Assembly (NCBI GenBank): GCA_039566865.1
Contig: CM076960.1
Location: 11,570,501-11,634,500, forward strand
Reading direction: 5' to 3'
Origin: Aurelia coerulea
Lineage: Eukaryota > Cnidaria > Scyphozoa > Semaeostomeae > Ulmaridae
Length of the DNA stretch: 64,000 nucleotides
Part shown: one piece after another, positions 33,766 to 44,660 of the stretch
How the letters are laid out: the number at the start of each line of letters is the position of its first letter
Numbering within the stretch: position 1 is the stretch's first letter
Program-made: the position numbers and the translations under genes
The notes under the pieces: model-generated
What the model was told of the DNA's origin: nothing
Seen by the model: only the letters and a program-made list of their open reading frames with translations
Databases searched by the model: none

Positions 33766-35614
33766 ATGGCTGCAAAATGTGTCTTGGAACCTGAAGAAGT
33801 TGAGCAATTAGTCTTGGATGCAATAAGGAAGATACAAGAGAACAAACAAAGGGCAGACGTAAATTCAGTGTGCAAAACACTGTCGAAGAAACATGGCCTA
33901 GATGACTCTACCACATCGTTGCAAATTACAATGATGATAGCAACAGGACAGGTACAGACTGTCAAGCGTGGGGGTGCGGAGTCATTACGAGTATGTGAAA
34001 CACAGGTACCAAAGAGAACAAAAAAGGATAAAATTGGAAACGAAAACGAAGAAAAATTTAGAAAAATTTCAGATGACGAGGCAAGGCTCGCAGAATGCAG
34101 AGCGGAGCTTCAGGATGCCGCCTCGCCCGAAGACGTCGGAAGAAGGGAAAAAGGTGAAGATAGACAGGTGAAAGATGGATTAGAGGAAGAAGTGTTTGAG
34201 ATTAAAAGTAAAGATCAGCAAATAAATAAAACAGAAATTGAACAACGCTTTGCAGGGATAGAGCAACAAATTTCAAAGATTTTCCTTCGCCTCGACAGAA
34301 CAGAAGGTCAGTGCTGAGACTGAAGCATTTTTGCTCCAAAGAGAAAATCTTAATTTGAAAGACGAAAATCTAGCTTTAAGGCTAGAAATTGATAAATTAA
34401 AAGATATAATCAGAAAAAATTCGGAAAATAGGTCAGAAAAAAATGAGCCAAAAAAAGATACCTTTTTACAACAAAACCAAGAAAAAGAAAATATTTTTGA
34501 AAGAATGTATTTGAAAAGCGACGTACAAAATATCTGGGGAGATGATTTGAGACCCACATCACGTTTCAGTACTTTCGATGCAGAAAAAGAGGACCCTTGG
34601 CAGTTCCCAAAGCGCACTACAAAGCCAAATCATTTGTCAGCAATTTCTTTTGAGACTGCAAATAGATTCAACACCCTTGAGAATGATGGAATTACAAACA
34701 ACAAGCCTTTTGGTTCCTCGAAGACAAGTTCTACAAGGAAAACCATCGATAAAGAAATAACATCTCAGAGAACGGCACGAAATGTTGTCCCGGGGGAGCA
34801 TAGCTACGCTGATGCACTAATTTTGAATCAACAAACAGCTTTCGACAAAATTAACCCTCCACAAGCATCGCCAAAAGGAGCAAAAAGCAGCCCTTATGCG
34901 CATAAAGAGGCCTTTGAAATTCGTTCAGACAAGTCCTCGAGGAATATTCGAGATTCTTCTAGCCAAACACGACAGAATTCAGTGCAAAGAGATTTTCGAC
35001 CGCATAGGGACGACACTAGTGATGACAGTACGAGAACTGAAAAAGCTGTAAACAACCAGCCAAACACTCAGACAAACACTGCATCGTTTCGCCGTTTCAA
35101 CAGGAAAAGACCAACAGTTAGCATAGTTGGAGATTCAATCATAAAAGGAATTCGCAAGCAGGAAATAAATCGAAGTGTGAGACAGATGAACACGTTTGTC
35201 AAAACGTTTCCAGGTGCAACTACAAATGATATGGAATCTTATATCGTCCCAACGCTGAATAGAGAGCCAGATTATTTGATTATACACTGTGGTACTAATG
35301 ACTTAAGGAAAGATGAACCCGATGTAATCGCAAAAAAGATCACCAAACTTGCTATAAATTCGAAGAAAACAGTTCGCAATGTTGCTGTATCAAGTATTTT
35401 GGCACGAGGAGACTCGGACCTTATGGAAGGAAAAAGACTTCAGGTGAACTCACTTTTAGAAAAATCACTTGCAGGAAATCAGATTTCTTTTATTAGACAT
35501 GAAACATTGGATCAAAACTGGCGGTACTTGTTATTCGAAGATGGCATTCACTTGAATAACGAAGGTACGAATGTTTTAGGGAGCAGTTTTGTCAATTACC
35601 TCAACACTATCTGA
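33766..35614 (+). CDS. LINE family A ORF1: winged-helix-like, coiled coil, SGNH esterase
   Basis: ORF1 of CR1/L2-group LINEs binds RNA and often carries an esterase domain. The first part (ATG at 33766, context TTTATGG) reads EPEEVEQLVLDAIRKIQENK and TTSLQITMMIATGQVQTVKR, which looks like the winged-helix-type N-terminus also seen in family B. A frameshift between about 34260 and 34317 moves to the frame that continues LLQRENLNLKDENLALRLEI (coiled coil). The C-terminal SGNH/GDSL hydrolase shows SIVGDSIIKGI (Ser), HCGTNDL (Asn) and GIHLNNEG (His). The ORF ends at UGA (35612-35614), followed by CUA and an open in-frame ORF2. The frameshift is probably decay. Confidence 0.8.
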
Positions 35615-35617
35615 CTA
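35612..35617 (+). promoter_or_regulatory. candidate stop-codon readthrough site, UGA-CUA (family A)
   Basis: Same arrangement as in family B although the surrounding sequence has diverged: UGA, then CUA, then 661 further sense codons in frame. The out-of-frame ATG at 35617 is followed at once by TAA. Confidence 0.5.
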
Positions 35618-37600
35618 TGTAAACAAAATTATAATCCGAATAGCAGTATCCCCTATTCATCTTCTAGTGTACTTGAACCATGTCCAAGATCATTACCTCT
35701 TGGAACCGAATGTATATCAAATTCATCAAAGGACAGTAACAAAATTATCAGCGCAGATTACACTTTTCGTTCAGAATGCTCAAGCCCCAGCTTATCTGTT
35801 AGCTCTTTGTCTTCGGTAAACAATAACATACCCCTTATGGAACTATCGTCCCCTTTGCCTACTTCAACGGATATTTCTTTATTAGAATCTACTGAAACCC
35901 TCATTGATTCATCAACCCTATCGTTTTCTGCACCAGTTATTTCTTCGGAGTCAAATGATTCAAGCGATATAGACAAACTTTTTAGCCTCAGGACAGAGTA
36001 CCATAACCATCCCCTCATAGGTTTCTTGAATATAAATAGTCTTAGACATAAGATTATTGACTTAAGGATGCTTATGGAAAGATGTTTACCTGATGTTTTA
36101 GTCATAGAGGAAACTAAAACTAATTCTGATTTCAAAACGGACATTTTTCTTATGAACAATTACCAGAAACCTATGCGTCGTGACAGAAACGAATTTGGCG
36201 GAGGAATCATGTTGTATGCTAGGAAAGGAGTAGTTTGTAATCGAGTACCAGCGTTAGAGACTCCTTCTCTAGAACTATTGTGCTCCGAACTAATGGTAAA
36301 CAAAAAGAAATGGATCGTCTATTGTATTTACCGGCCCCCTGATTGTGGCAACATAGATTCTTTCTTTAGCGATCTTTCAGCCACTTTAAACTCTGCTTTA
36401 GATAAATACGACAACGTCATTGTAATGGGGGATATCAACATTGACTCCCTAAATCGGCAAGACGCTGGACACAGTAAGCTAATATCCTTTTGTGATGTCT
36501 TCGGGCTATCAAATTTAGTGAGTGCTAAAACATGTTTTACCAAGAACAGTAGTTCTTCCATTGATGCCATCCTTACAAATCGCCCAAGATGCTTTAAAAA
36601 AACTTCTGTTTTTGAAACTGGCCTAAGTGACTATCACGGTCTAGTCGTGACAGTTATGAAGTCTCAACTCCCTAGACTTAAGCCCAAAGTAATCAAGTAT
36701 CGAAGTTACAAAAAGTTTGTTGCCGAAAACTTCTTGTCAGATGTAAAGCTGGCAAATTTTGGTGCTCCTGCGGATCATGAACAAGCTTATGATAATCTTG
36801 TCTGTACTTTTCGAGAAATTGTTGACAAACATGCCCCTCTAAAAACAAAAGTGCAACGAGGAAACAGTGCTCCTTTCATGACTCATGAACTAAAGAAGGG
36901 AATTTATACCAGAACAAGACTAAAGAAAAAATTCAACAAAAATCCTACGAAAGAAAATGAAAATAATTTTAAAAGACAAAGAAATAAATGCGTTTCCTTG
37001 AGAAAAAAGGCAATCAAACAGCACTTCAAAAAAGAAACAGAAAATGGTCTCGCGTCGAATCGTGCTTTCTGGAATCTTGTTAAACCATTTCTTTCTAACA
37101 AAGGAGGATTGGCTGGTAATGATATTTCCCTTGTTAAAAACAATGAAATTGTCACTGATGACCAAAAACTGACCGAAATCTTTAATGACCACTACATTAA
37201 TATCGTGGAAAAATCTAGTGGTACAAAACCTTGCAACATAGCTGATACAGCCGCGATCGATGATGATCGGCAACTTATTAGACTGATTCTTGAAAAATAC
37301 AAAAATCATCCTAGTGTTTTAGCTATCATTCAAAACCCTGACAACAAGTTTGACTCATTTTCCTTTAACGAAGTGCAAAATTCCGAAGTTAGGAAACAAC
37401 TAAGGTCTTTGGACAGTAGAAAATCTACTGGAGAAGATCAAATACCTCCAAAACTTGTTTTATTGGCAGCAGACGAGCTCACAGTTCCTCTTACAGATGC
37501 TATTAACAGCAGCATACGTACACATAGGTTTCCAGATAATGGAAAACGAGCCGCAGTATGCACTTTAGATAAAGGGGAGCCTAATCGTACAGTCGAAAAT
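35615..37600 (+). CDS. LINE family A ORF2, endonuclease and RT start (truncated)
   Basis: Open with no stop from the codon after the ORF1 UGA to the junction at 37600, in the same frame as ORF1. The first in-frame ATG is 35837, 222 nt downstream. APE endonuclease motifs: GFLNINSLRHKI, VIEETKT, RRDRNEFGGGIMLYARKG, CIYRPPDC, MGDININ, SSSIDAILTNRP and GLSDYHGLVV. Next come the linker (GNSAPFMTHELKKGIYTRTR) and the start of the RT fingers (STGEDQIPPKLVLLAADELT, DKGEPNRTVE). The RT core is replaced by the inserted minus-strand LINE. Confidence 0.85.
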
Positions 37601-39670
37601 AATAATAATAATAATAAATGATTTATTTACAGTTGGCAGCAGGAAAAAGTAGCTAACTACAGCTAATTAAAGCCAACTATTTACCTATTTACATAATACC
37701 ATATATACAAAATTTATGAAAATCAACTATAAATACCCCAAATCTGCAATATATATTTTACAAAGTCGACAGTTACAGTCTATTTTCCAGTTCCTTATTT
37801 TCTTTTTGAATATTGCTAGATTTTCAGATTGCTTTAAACTTTCAGGCAATGCATGCCAAAGCCGTTGTCCTAGAAACGATATAGATTCTATTCCGTATGT
37901 TGTTGTTCTGGCTTTTGGTAACTGGAGAGTACTCCCACTTCTTAAATTATAGTTTTCCGTTTTTTCAACAAAAATATCTTTCATGAAGTTTGGATTTAGA
38001 TTTGCCTTCGTTTTAAAAATTTCAACCAACAAAAACTGCAGATTCTTCTGATGAAGAGACACAGATTTATTCCTCTCTAAGAGGGATTCAAAACAAGAGC
38101 GACTATCTTTGTATGCGATTCGTAGAGCTCGTTCATGAATCTTATTTACTTTATTATTTATACGTCTGTCATGAAACATCCAGATCAGAGGACAATAGCT
38201 AAACTGTGACATAACAAAAGTATTCATCATCAGTACTATTTTGTCTATACTCATAAACTTTGATATCCGCGCCAGTGCATGAAGTTTCTGACTAGCCTTT
38301 TTACAGAGGGAATCTAGGTGGGTTTTGAAACTAAGATTTTTATCTAACGTAACACCTAGGAGTTTTTCTTCAGTGCTCTCCTTGATCAAAGAATTTCCCA
38401 CTGTCACAGAAAGATCTTTAGTTTTATCACCAAATACTAGCAAGTGACATTTGTCATCATTTAACTTCATGTAGTTATCATGGAACCATCCAGAGAGTTT
38501 CGAAGCATCCTGCTCTAACCGATTCTGAATGTTTTCAAGCTGATAATCACACACATAGATAGTCGTATCATCGGCATAATTACAAATGTTTGTGTCCTTT
38601 ATTAAATAAAACAGATCATTAATATAGATATTAAAGAGGAGGGGCCCTAAGACAGACCCTTGAGGGACACCTAGTTTTGTCTCTTGCCATTCACTAAATG
38701 CTCCATTCACTTTTACCCTTTGTTTTCTATTGGTGAGATAGCTGTGGATAAAAAGCAGCGCATTTCTACTGAAACCATATGCATCAAGCTTTGCAATTAA
38801 GAGTTCATGGTCAAGGCAATCAAACGCTTTTGAGAGATCCATCAAAATTGCGCCAGTGTAACCTTTTTTGTCCAAAATCTTTTTGCATTTTTCTATCAGG
38901 TTTAGAAGTGCGTGCTGTGTATTATACCCCTTTCTAAATCCGCAAAGAAAATTTGATAAGAAACTTATGACAAAAGTCATCATTTGCTCATACATAATTC
39001 TCTCAAATACCTTAGAAATAGGAGGGAGTACAGTAATGGGTCTGTAATTTTTCTTGCTTAATGTATCAGCAGTCTTAAAGAGAGCACTGACGTCACCAGC
39101 CTTAAGCTCTTTAGGGAAATCTAATTTAGCGATGCAGCTGTTTAGATTTGATTGTAAAACTTCAGAAAAAATGTCGGCATTTTCTTTTAATATTTTCCCT
39201 GGGATACTCCCTTTGGGGGCTGATTTTTTGGGGTCGAGCTTAGTTAGCTGCAGAACAATTTCACTTAAAGTAACTTCCCTAAAGTCAAATGTTTCGCTGG
39301 ATTTTATATTCTCCTTTATTGCGATGATACTGGGATGTGAAATGTATTTTTTAGTAGCAATATCGATAGGATCTTCAGTTCGCACAGGAGACGGGCTGGT
39401 CTCTCCTCGCGGAATTCCAAGAGAATCGGTGATATTTATGAAGTACGTATTGAAAATCTCGGCTATTTCAAGTTCATTAGAGAGTATCTTACCATTCTCG
39501 TTAAGGGTAATGCTAGAATTCGTTTGCACCTTATCTGAAAATAGAGGTTTCACGGTTTTCCAAAATTTCCGATTGTCTGAAATATCCTTCAAGTTCAAAT
39601 TCTTATAATAATCGAATTTTGCTTTTCGAAGTAATTTGACACATTTGTTTCTCTGTTTTCTGAAAATATT
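37601..39670 (-). mobile_element. LINE family B, 5'-truncated copy inserted in family A
   Basis: Minus-strand insertion. Its 3' end is a pure ATT-repeat tail (37601-37621 as AAT units on the plus strand) and its 5' end is truncated within the endonuclease-RT linker at about 39670. About 400 bp of the host family A RT sequence is missing across the junction. Confidence 0.8.
37727..39670 (-). CDS. LINE family B RT domain, open but 5' truncated
   Basis: An uninterrupted frame of over 620 codons encoding the linker (NRKFWKTVKPLFSDK), RT fingers (KKNYRPITVLPPISKVFERI), palm (ILMDLSKAFDCLDHELLIAK, LGVPQGSVLGPLLFNIYIND, CNYADDTTIYV), thumb (EKLLGVTLDKNLSF) and the Cys-containing C-terminus (NWKIDCNCRLCKIYI). 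No stops, so this insertion is young, but the endonuclease is absent. It continues 5' of the first Met to about 39670. Confidence 0.85.
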   Translation of the reverse strand, partial: NIFRKQRNKCVKLLRKAKFDYYKNLNLKDISDNRKFWKTVKPLFSDKVQTNSSITLNENGKILSNELEIAEIFNTYFINITDSLGIPRGETSPSPVRTEDPIDIATKKYISHPSIIAIKENIKSSETFDFREVTLSEIVLQLTKLDPKKSAPKGSIPGKILKENADIFSEVLQSNLNSCIAKLDFPKELKAGDVSALFKTADTLSKKNYRPITVLPPISKVFERIMYEQMMTFVISFLSNFLCGFRKGYNTQHALLNLIEKCKKILDKKGYTGAILMDLSKAFDCLDHELLIAKLDAYGFSRNALLFIHSYLTNRKQRVKVNGAFSEWQETKLGVPQGSVLGPLLFNIYINDLFYLIKDTNICNYADDTTIYVCDYQLENIQNRLEQDASKLSGWFHDNYMKLNDDKCHLLVFGDKTKDLSVTVGNSLIKESTEEKLLGVTLDKNLSFKTHLDSLCKKASQKLHALARISKFMSIDKIVLMMNTFVMSQFSYCPLIWMFHDRRINNKVNKIHERALRIAYKDSRSCFESLLERNKSVSLHQKNLQFLLVEIFKTKANLNPNFMKDIFVEKTENYNLRSGSTLQLPKARTTTYGIESISFLGQRLWHALPESLKQSENLAIFKKKIRNWKIDCNCRLCKIYIADLGYL

Positions 39671-39705
39671 AAAATTTTGGGCCCTATTCTGTTTAATGTT
39701 TCAAC
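39671..39705 (+). pseudogene. 35 bp remnant of family A RT
   Basis: TTGGGCCCTATTCTGTTTAA reads LGPILFN, the RT block after VPQGSV, followed by a CAACTT that joins in frame to AATGTG (40874 on) once the foldback element and its TTAA copy are removed. About 370 nt of RT between the two are deleted. Confidence 0.5.
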
Positions 39706-39709
39706 TTAA

Positions 39710-40869
39710 GGTAACTCTGCTTTCCGCTCTACTGCACAGCGAGATGCCGTTTCGCAAAACCACTCTCCTCAGAAAACAATTAATTTCTCCAATATTATTC
39801 GGTCTATCGAAAAGCGGTAAAAAGGATGTTGTTCTGTATAATCTGGGCAATCGAAAGATGTATAAATCGCAATGTTTCCGTCAACCCTGGCTTCGCAAAT
39901 CCTTGCTCAAATCTTTTTGCTGATTTCAGAAAAGTGGATTTACCTCCAAAACTACTCGAAAAAGTTTCGATTTTTTTTCGCTCCATCATTAGCTAAGTAG
40001 TTGATCTACAACTTTGCCAAGTCTGATTGAAAAAGCTAGGCTAGATTTCCTGCAATCGAATTTTACATTTCTGTTTACTTTTCGACATCGAAGGGGAAAA
40101 GCGTTGGTCAACAGTTTAGCCCATGCAGAACGATTTGAACGCCCGTAGAATGATTTTGCAAAAAATTTAGTTCTTGATCTGAGATCTATGCTCATTGTGG
40201 ACTCTGAAAGAAATTGATAATTTGTGAATGCTTACAAAAGTCTCGAAAGACCCCAATGCATGGTTTCGTGAAGTTGCTGGTAAAAATCAGTAATTTTTAA
40301 TCAATGGATGCAAATGATACTTTTACAAGCACACTAAGGATGTCTTTTGAGACTTGCGTATGGTATTCCCAAAAGATGACGTTCATTTGTTTGCCAATGG
40401 AAAAACTTCTGAAAGTTATTTCAAGCCTAAGCTTTTGCAAGCGTGCTTCATAGCATGGTAATCTGTTGACCAAAGTTTCTCCATTTCGCTGTCGAAAAGT
40501 AAACCGAAATACGAAATTCGATTGCAGGAAATCTAGCCTAGCTTTTTCAGTCAGACTTGGCAAAGTCGTAGATCAACAACCTAGCTAAAGATGGAACGAA
40601 AAAAAATCGAACATTTTTCGAGTAGTTTTGGAGATAAATCCACTTTTCTGAAATTAGCAAAACGATTTGAACTAGGATTTGCGAAACCAGGGTTGACGGA
40701 AACATTGCGATTTATACATCTTTCCATTGCCCAGATTATACAGAACAACATCCTTTTTACCGCTTTTCGATAGGCCGAATAATATTGGAGAAATTAACTG
40801 TTTTCTGAGGAGAGTGGTTTTGCGAAACGGCATTTCGCTGTGCACTAGAGCGGAAAGCAGAGTTACCTT
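39710..40869. mobile_element. foldback element, TTAA target, about 400 bp arms
   Basis: 1160 bp between TTAA at 39706-39709 and 40870-40873. Arms begin GGTAACTCTGCTTTCCGCTC and its inverse and extend to about 40112 and 40465. The loop of about 350 bp is unique and non-coding. The frames inside are mirror images. Confidence 0.85.
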
Positions 40870-40873
40870 AATG

Positions 40874-40925
40874 TGTTAAAAAGACTCAAACAATTCATTG
40901 GCTTTAATGAAAGGAAAATTCGTTA
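40874..40925 (+). pseudogene. family A RT thumb fragment
   Basis: Reads NVLKRLKQFIGFNERKIR, matching NVLKRLRSFIGFEQKKV of family A copy 1, and continues after the family C insertion at 43305. Confidence 0.85.
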
Positions 40926-43276
40926 TCTAGATTCTAATCATTCGTTCTCTAGATTCTAAAAAGGCACATGGATGTGACGGAATTTCTGTTGCCATGATCA
41001 AAATATGTGACAATTCGATAGTAGATCCTCTGTGTTGCATTTTTGAAAGATGCCTTGAAACAGGAATTTACCCTTCTCAATGGAAGAAAGCAAATATAAT
41101 TCCTGTGCATAAAAAGGGCTGCAAACAGAACAAGAAAAACTATCGCCCAATTTCCCTACTTCCAATTTTTGGAAAGTTTTTTGAAAAGCTATTATTTGAT
41201 GCCATCTACGAGCATCTCAGTATAAATGGTCTTATATCGCCTCATCAATCAGGGTTTCGTCCCGGTGATTCGACTATCAATCAGTTACTGCTCATCACTC
41301 AAAATATTTATAGAGCCTTCGATGAAACTCCTAGTAAAGAAACACGTGCCATCTTCCTTGACCTTTCAAAGGCATTTGACAGGGTCTGGCATGAGGGTCT
41401 CATTTACAAGTTGGAATCCAATGGCTTATATGGAAATGTTCTTCGGATTGTTAAAAGTTTTTTGTCAGATCGTAAGCAACGGGTAGTGCTAAATGGGCAA
41501 TGTTCAAAGTGGGATACAATTTCCGCAGGTGTACCACAAGGATCAGTTCTTGGACCGTTGTTGTTCTTGATCTACATTAATGATATTACCCACAATGTTA
41601 AATGTGGTATTAAGTTATTTGCTGATGACACGTCGTTGTTTACTACTGTTCAGAATGAAAATGTAGCTGCACTTGACTTAAACAGAGATTTGGCAAAAAT
41701 TAGCTTATGGGCATGGCAATGGAAAATGCAGTTTAACGCTGACAAGACAGAGGAGGTCATATTTTCTTGTAAAAGGAATAAGCCAATCCACCCCGGTCTT
41801 GAATTGGGAGAGGAGGTCATTGCATCAAAATTGGAGCACAAGCACCTTGGGGTTACTCTTGACTCAAAGCTAAATTTTAAAAGTCATATTCGAGAGGCTA
41901 TCTTGAAAGCACGGAGAGGAATTGGTTTGTTAAAATACCTTTCTAAATATGTATCAAGAGAGGTCCTTGATCAAACCTATAAGCTTTATGTGAGACCTCA
42001 CTTAGACTATGGAGACATCATTTACCATAAATATGACCCTGATATGCAGCTGAACCTTACGCAACAACTAGAACAGACTCAATATAAAGCAGCACTAGCT
42101 GTTACTGGAGCGTGGGTAGGTACAAGTAGGCGAAGGCTACTTGAAGAGCTCGGATGGGAAACACTTTATGACCGAAGGTGGTGCCGAAGATTATGTCATT
42201 TCTTTTCATTAACCACATCCAAAAGTCCAGATTACCTTTTCAATGAGATACCCGAACAGCGCTCAGTTGAGTATAATTTAAGAAACCCGCGTTGTTATGA
42301 GCAAAATGTAGGTAGAACTATGCGCTTCTCCAGCTCTTATTTCCATAACACAATATGTGAGTGGAACCTGTTAGACAAAACTGTACAAGATTCTCCTTCT
42401 CTTGCAGTTTTCAAGAGCAAATTGCTTCGAATCATCAGACCCGAGAAAAACCCGGTTTATAGCATCTATGATATTTTGGGTATCAAGCTATTAACAAGGC
42501 TTCGAGTTAACTTTAGTCCTCTAAATGAACATAGATTTAGGCATAATTTTGAGTGCTTGAGTCCAATTTGTATTTGTGGTACAGGAAAGGAAGATAATGA
42601 GCATTACCTCCTGCACTGCCCCCAGTTTACAGCTCAGCGCCAAGATCTCCTTGGTCAAGTCTCAGATGTCGGATATGATGTTGCTAGCATGAACTCAAAG
42701 GATCTTTGTCATTTGTTATTATATGGGAACCCAAATGAAAGCACCTTTGCAAATAGAATCATCATAGAAGCAACTATTTCTTTCATCAAAACTTCTGGAC
42801 GGTTTAATTAAACTTTCTGGAAAAACAGCAGCCTAACCCTTTTTTTTTTCTTTTAGACTGAAGTGCTCCCGGAATTTGCGTGGGCTGTCTCTGCTCATCG
42901 CACTGCTGCCTCGGGTGCATCGGTTGGGGGGAGTCTATGGTAAATTGGAAAATCTTTTTCCCCTCGGGGTTGAATCCCTGAAACTTTGTTTCATTCTCCC
43001 TGCCGGTGCGCTCGTGGTTGTGGTTTGGTGGGTGGTGGGCTGTTTGTGCGGGTTTTGGGGGTACTTCAGTTTTACCTTGGCTTTTACTTTGTCCTGATTT
43101 AGTGTGCATATGTATCTTATTTTTTTGTTTTTTGTGTTCTATTATTAGTTTATTGTTGATAGTACTTAGAAAATTGTAAGTGGCATTTGTAGTGAGGACC
43201 CGGTGACCATGCGTCTTTCCTCGCTGCAAATGCCACAGTAATTTGCATTAACTTGTTGTTTTTAAGTTTTAGATTG

Positions 43277-43304
<28 letters not shown>
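40926..43304 (+). mobile_element. Jockey-group LINE, family C, with poly(A) and 14 bp duplication
   Basis: Inserted in family A. AAAGGAAAATTCGT flanks it on both sides (40912-40925 and 43305-43318). It is 5' truncated at the RT fingers and ends in a poly(A) of about 26 nt (43279-43304). 42812-43278 is the 3' UTR, GC-richer in its first half. Confidence 0.92.
40994..42811 (+). CDS. family C reverse transcriptase, open frame of 605 codons
   Basis: The open frame actually starts just inside the insertion (about 40937, RSLDSKKAHGCDGISVAMIK); the Met at 40994 is only the first internal one, because the copy is 5' truncated. RT blocks: KKNYRPISLLPIFGKFFEKL, HQSGFRPGDSTINQLL, IFLDLSKAFDRVWHEGLIYK, SAGVPQGSVLGPLLFLIYIN, KLFADDTSLF and KHLGVTLDSKLNF. 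The C-terminal region has a Cys/His motif (CICGTGKEDNEHYLLHCPQF) typical of Jockey-like elements. No stop or frameshift. The endonuclease is missing. Confidence 0.88.
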   Translation: MIKICDNSIVDPLCCIFERCLETGIYPSQWKKANIIPVHKKGCKQNKKNYRPISLLPIFGKFFEKLLFDAIYEHLSINGLISPHQSGFRPGDSTINQLLLITQNIYRAFDETPSKETRAIFLDLSKAFDRVWHEGLIYKLESNGLYGNVLRIVKSFLSDRKQRVVLNGQCSKWDTISAGVPQGSVLGPLLFLIYINDITHNVKCGIKLFADDTSLFTTVQNENVAALDLNRDLAKISLWAWQWKMQFNADKTEEVIFSCKRNKPIHPGLELGEEVIASKLEHKHLGVTLDSKLNFKSHIREAILKARRGIGLLKYLSKYVSREVLDQTYKLYVRPHLDYGDIIYHKYDPDMQLNLTQQLEQTQYKAALAVTGAWVGTSRRRLLEELGWETLYDRRWCRRLCHFFSLTTSKSPDYLFNEIPEQRSVEYNLRNPRCYEQNVGRTMRFSSSYFHNTICEWNLLDKTVQDSPSLAVFKSKLLRIIRPEKNPVYSIYDILGIKLLTRLRVNFSPLNEHRFRHNFECLSPICICGTGKEDNEHYLLHCPQFTAQRQDLLGQVSDVGYDVASMNSKDLCHLLLYGNPNESTFANRIIIEATISFIKTSGRFN

Positions 43305-43309
<5 letters not shown>

Positions 43310-43810
43310 AAAATTCGTGTGCAAAGTTTTGTATATTCCAATTTCAACTATTGCCCGCTAGTATGGTACTTCTCATCAGCTAAGTCTTTGCAAAAAATTG
43401 AGAAGATTCAAGAACGTGCTCTTCGATTTTTGTACAATGATCACCAATCTTCTTACAGTGAATTACTCTTGAAATCAGAAAGATGTACTATGCATGTTTC
43501 CCGTCTTAGAATTCTCTGTATAGAAGTTTTCAAGACCTTGAAACATCTCAACCCATCTTTCATGCGTGATATTTTCAAAATAAGATCTTCCAGATATTCA
43601 TCACGAAATCCGTACGACTTACAACATTATAGACCAAATCAAGTCACTTTTGGTTCAAACAGTCTTCGATCACTAGGACCTCAAATCTGGAATGCATTGC
43701 CAAATGAAACTAAATCTGCCGACAACTTAAATTCTTTTAAACGCATGATAAAACAATGGAATGGACCAAATTGTAAATGCAATGCTTGTCAACATTCACC
43801 CGAATTTTAG
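43305..43810 (+). pseudogene. family A ORF2 C-terminus
   Basis: Reads RVQSFVYSNFNYCPLVWYFS, QERALRFLYNDHQSSYSELL, HYRPNQVTFGSNSLRSLGPQ and WNGPNCKCNACQHSPEF. The frame is open to the stop at 43808-43810, then a 3' UTR of about 240 bp. The lysine run that precedes it in frame is the poly(A) of family C. Confidence 0.88.
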
Positions 43811-44053
43811 AAAATTATCTGGATTATGAAATAGTAGAAAATATTTGTATATTTGTTACGCCTGTCAATTCAATTATATCTTGTAAACTTTGCCCATATA
43901 TGTCTTGAATATTTAACTTATTTAACTTATCTATTAATTTCTTCATTTCTTAATTTATATATTTGTATGTTCGATTTGGATTAGTTGTATATATTGTAAA
44001 TATGTATAGCTAGATAAAGATGATCGAATGGAAATAAGTTGACAAACAAAAGC

Positions 44054-44270
44054 CACGACGCCGCTTTCCCCAAAGTGTAGCGTGAAATGAAAACGAGGAT
44101 ACGACGCCGCTTTCCCCAAAGTGTAGCGTAAAATGAAAACGAGGATACGACGCCGCTTTCCCCAAAGTGTAGCGTGAAATGAAAGCGAGGATACGACGCC
44201 GCTTTCCCCAAAGTGTAGCGTAAAATGAAAACGAGGAAACGACGCTGCTTTCCCCAAAGTGTGGCGTAAA
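44054..44270 (-). repeat. 46 bp minisatellite, about 5 units
   Basis: Inverted relative to 32204-32605. Units contain GACGCCGCTTTCCCCAAAGT and GTAGCGTAAAATGAAAACGA. It starts immediately after the 3' end of family A copy 2. Confidence 0.85.
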
Positions 44271-44660
44271 ATTTAAAATTTAAATTTAACTTCAAGACAA
44301 TAAATTTCACTGCAAGACAATCGAGCTGAAAGATATCAGGGATGCATTTGCCAAGGTTAAAACATCAAAGAGCTCTTGGGATTGACAATATCCCTGGCTA
44401 CTACAGAGGTCTGACGATGCGGATGACATCATGAGCTCCAACGTGGCACTTTAATAAAGCAAATACTTTAATACTTTAATAAAGCAAATACTTTCAAAAC
44501 TATCTTGGAAACAGTATAAGAAGTTATCTGCAAGTGGCTTGAGCAACTGACGGGAAATTGCGAGACACGACGACGGAAAAACAGCGAGACAAGTTTCAGC
44601 AAGTTTCGAGACACGTGGGCCTAAATTTGGTTAGCACGTTCCTCAAGAAATTCGTAAGAG

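Larger units (their letters stand above)
33651..44050 (+). mobile_element. LINE family A copy 2 (CR1/L2 group), split by three insertions
   Basis: Pieces in order: 5' UTR and ORF1 (to 35614), ORF2 (35615-37600), a 35 bp RT remnant (39671-39705, reading LGPILFN), 40874-40925 (NVLKRLKQFIGFNERKIR) and 43305-43810 (C-terminus), then the 3' UTR to about 44050. Between them lie a minus-strand family B LINE, a foldback element and a family C LINE. About 750 bp of RT sequence has been lost. Confidence 0.85.

Noticed and set aside
34260..34330. Programmed frameshift within family A ORF1
   Set aside because: No slippery heptamer visible at the overlap, and the family B ORF1 is a single frame, so decay is the simpler explanation.
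43253..43304. Lysine-rich N-terminus of the family A fragment
   Set aside because: It is the poly(A) tail of the inserted family C LINE read through.
44054..44270. CRISPR-like regular repeat
   Set aside because: The 46 bp units are directly adjacent with no unique spacers, and the window is eukaryotic.
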